The position numbers were made by a program, and so were the translations under genes. From Sheuella amnicola (GTDB lineage: Bacteria; Pseudomonadota; Gammaproteobacteria; Burkholderiales; Burkholderiaceae_B): a DNA stretch of 64,000 nt. Below are positions 63,932-64,000 of the stretch, piece after piece. Below the pieces are notes generated by a model. The model was not told where the DNA came from. It saw only the letters and a list, made by a program, of their open reading frames with translations, and searched no databases. Location: assembly GCF_010499255.1 (NCBI RefSeq), contig NZ_JAAGRN010000004.1, positions 248,001-312,000 of the forward strand, given 5' to 3'. Position 1 is the first letter of the stretch, and each line of letters starts with the position of its first letter.

Positions 63932-63999
63932 TATCGTGTTCCTTGAATAACAACGTAATCGGGCTTGCCGGTCTTGGCAAAAGTAATGATGTTCTGCGC
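63931..63999 (-). CDS. 3' end of a gene, possibly a 2-hydroxyacid dehydrogenase (partial)
   Basis: The minus strand is open from the window edge to a TAA that overlaps the ABC ATPase start codon. The 22 visible residues ([20 protein letters not shown] then TR) resemble the C-terminus of D-isomer-specific 2-hydroxyacid dehydrogenases, which often end in a helix plus x-G-x-P-x-x-V-V. The fragment is too short to be certain. Its coupling to the ATPase gene shows it belongs to the same operon. Confidence 0.5.
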   Translation of the reverse strand, partial: AQNIITFAKTGKPDYVVIQGTR

Positions 64000-64000
64000 A

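Noticed and set aside
1-64000. CRISPR arrays, tRNA/rRNA genes, insertion sequences, prophage
   Set aside because: Looked for repeat-spacer patterns, tRNA-like TTCRA loops, transposase or integrase motifs and found none I could support by eye.

Overview
The window looks like a chromosomal segment of a betaproteobacterium, most likely Burkholderiales and perhaps Alcaligenaceae-like. The evidence is gene order and gene content. trpB-trpA-accD is followed by rne. The block yceD-rpmF-plsX-fabHDG-acpP-fabF-rpoE-rseA-rseB-mucD-lepA-lepB-rnc-era-recO is the arrangement known from Bordetella and relatives. There are two orphan TctC/Bug solute receptors, a family greatly expanded in that order. The genus cannot be fixed from sequence alone. 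I see no rRNA, tRNA, CRISPR array, insertion sequence or prophage gene.

Layout. 0-2.6 kb: end of the tryptophan operon (trpB partial, trpA) and accD, closed by a bidirectional terminator facing rne. 2.7-7.8 kb: rne (minus), a roughly 560-bp divergent leader region, then rluC and a Gph-like phosphatase. 7.8-11.6 kb: the periplasmic methionine-sulfoxide repair pair msrP/msrQ converges, with a 55-bp overlap, on a translationally coupled minus-strand trio (Maf/YceF pyrophosphatase, RsmI-like methyltransferase, AmiD-like lipoprotein amidase). 11.6-27.2 kb: the fatty-acid, envelope-stress, translation and RNA-processing core cluster described above. The usual pdxJ-acpS tail after recO is missing. 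27.2-34.3 kb: an accessory catabolic island. A minus-strand operon (CoA ligase, acyl-CoA dehydrogenase, branched-chain-type ABC binding protein, Zn-alcohol dehydrogenase) is divergent from a Bug receptor plus SDR, with a perfect 7-5-7 palindrome sitting over both predicted promoters. 34.3-41.9 kb: a PepSY protein, response regulator, histidine kinase and P-type cation ATPase lie in one orientation, facing a DUF1924 cytochrome, diheme cytochrome and cytochrome b561 relay in the other. 42-47 kb: DUF1330 protein, MFS transporter, Bug receptor, UxaA-family dehydratase and enoyl-CoA hydratase. 47-51.7 kb: BI-1 family protein, pepA-holC, a CysB-type regulator and an NlpC/P60 lipoprotein. 51.8-58 kb: short-chain acyl-CoA activation (PrpE-like and Acs), a GlcG/HbpS-like protein, a UMF1-type transporter and a CopD-like membrane protein. 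58-64 kb: a second UxaA-family dehydratase in an operon with a carbohydrate-type ABC importer, continuing off the right edge into what may be the end of a 2-hydroxyacid dehydrogenase.

How it fits together. The left half is housekeeping: lipid precursor supply (AccD, PlsX, Fab enzymes, ACP), quality control of the envelope (sigma-E system and MucD), protein secretion (LepB) and rRNA/mRNA processing (RNase E, RNase III, RluC, Era). The right half is nutritional: uptake and CoA-activation of organic acids, sugar-acid dehydration and acetate/propionate assimilation. Between them lies a regulated electron-transfer and cation-transport locus. That locus and the catabolic island with its palindrome are the regions I find most worth testing. 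All functions are inferred from recognisable motifs and neighbourhood; no database search was run.
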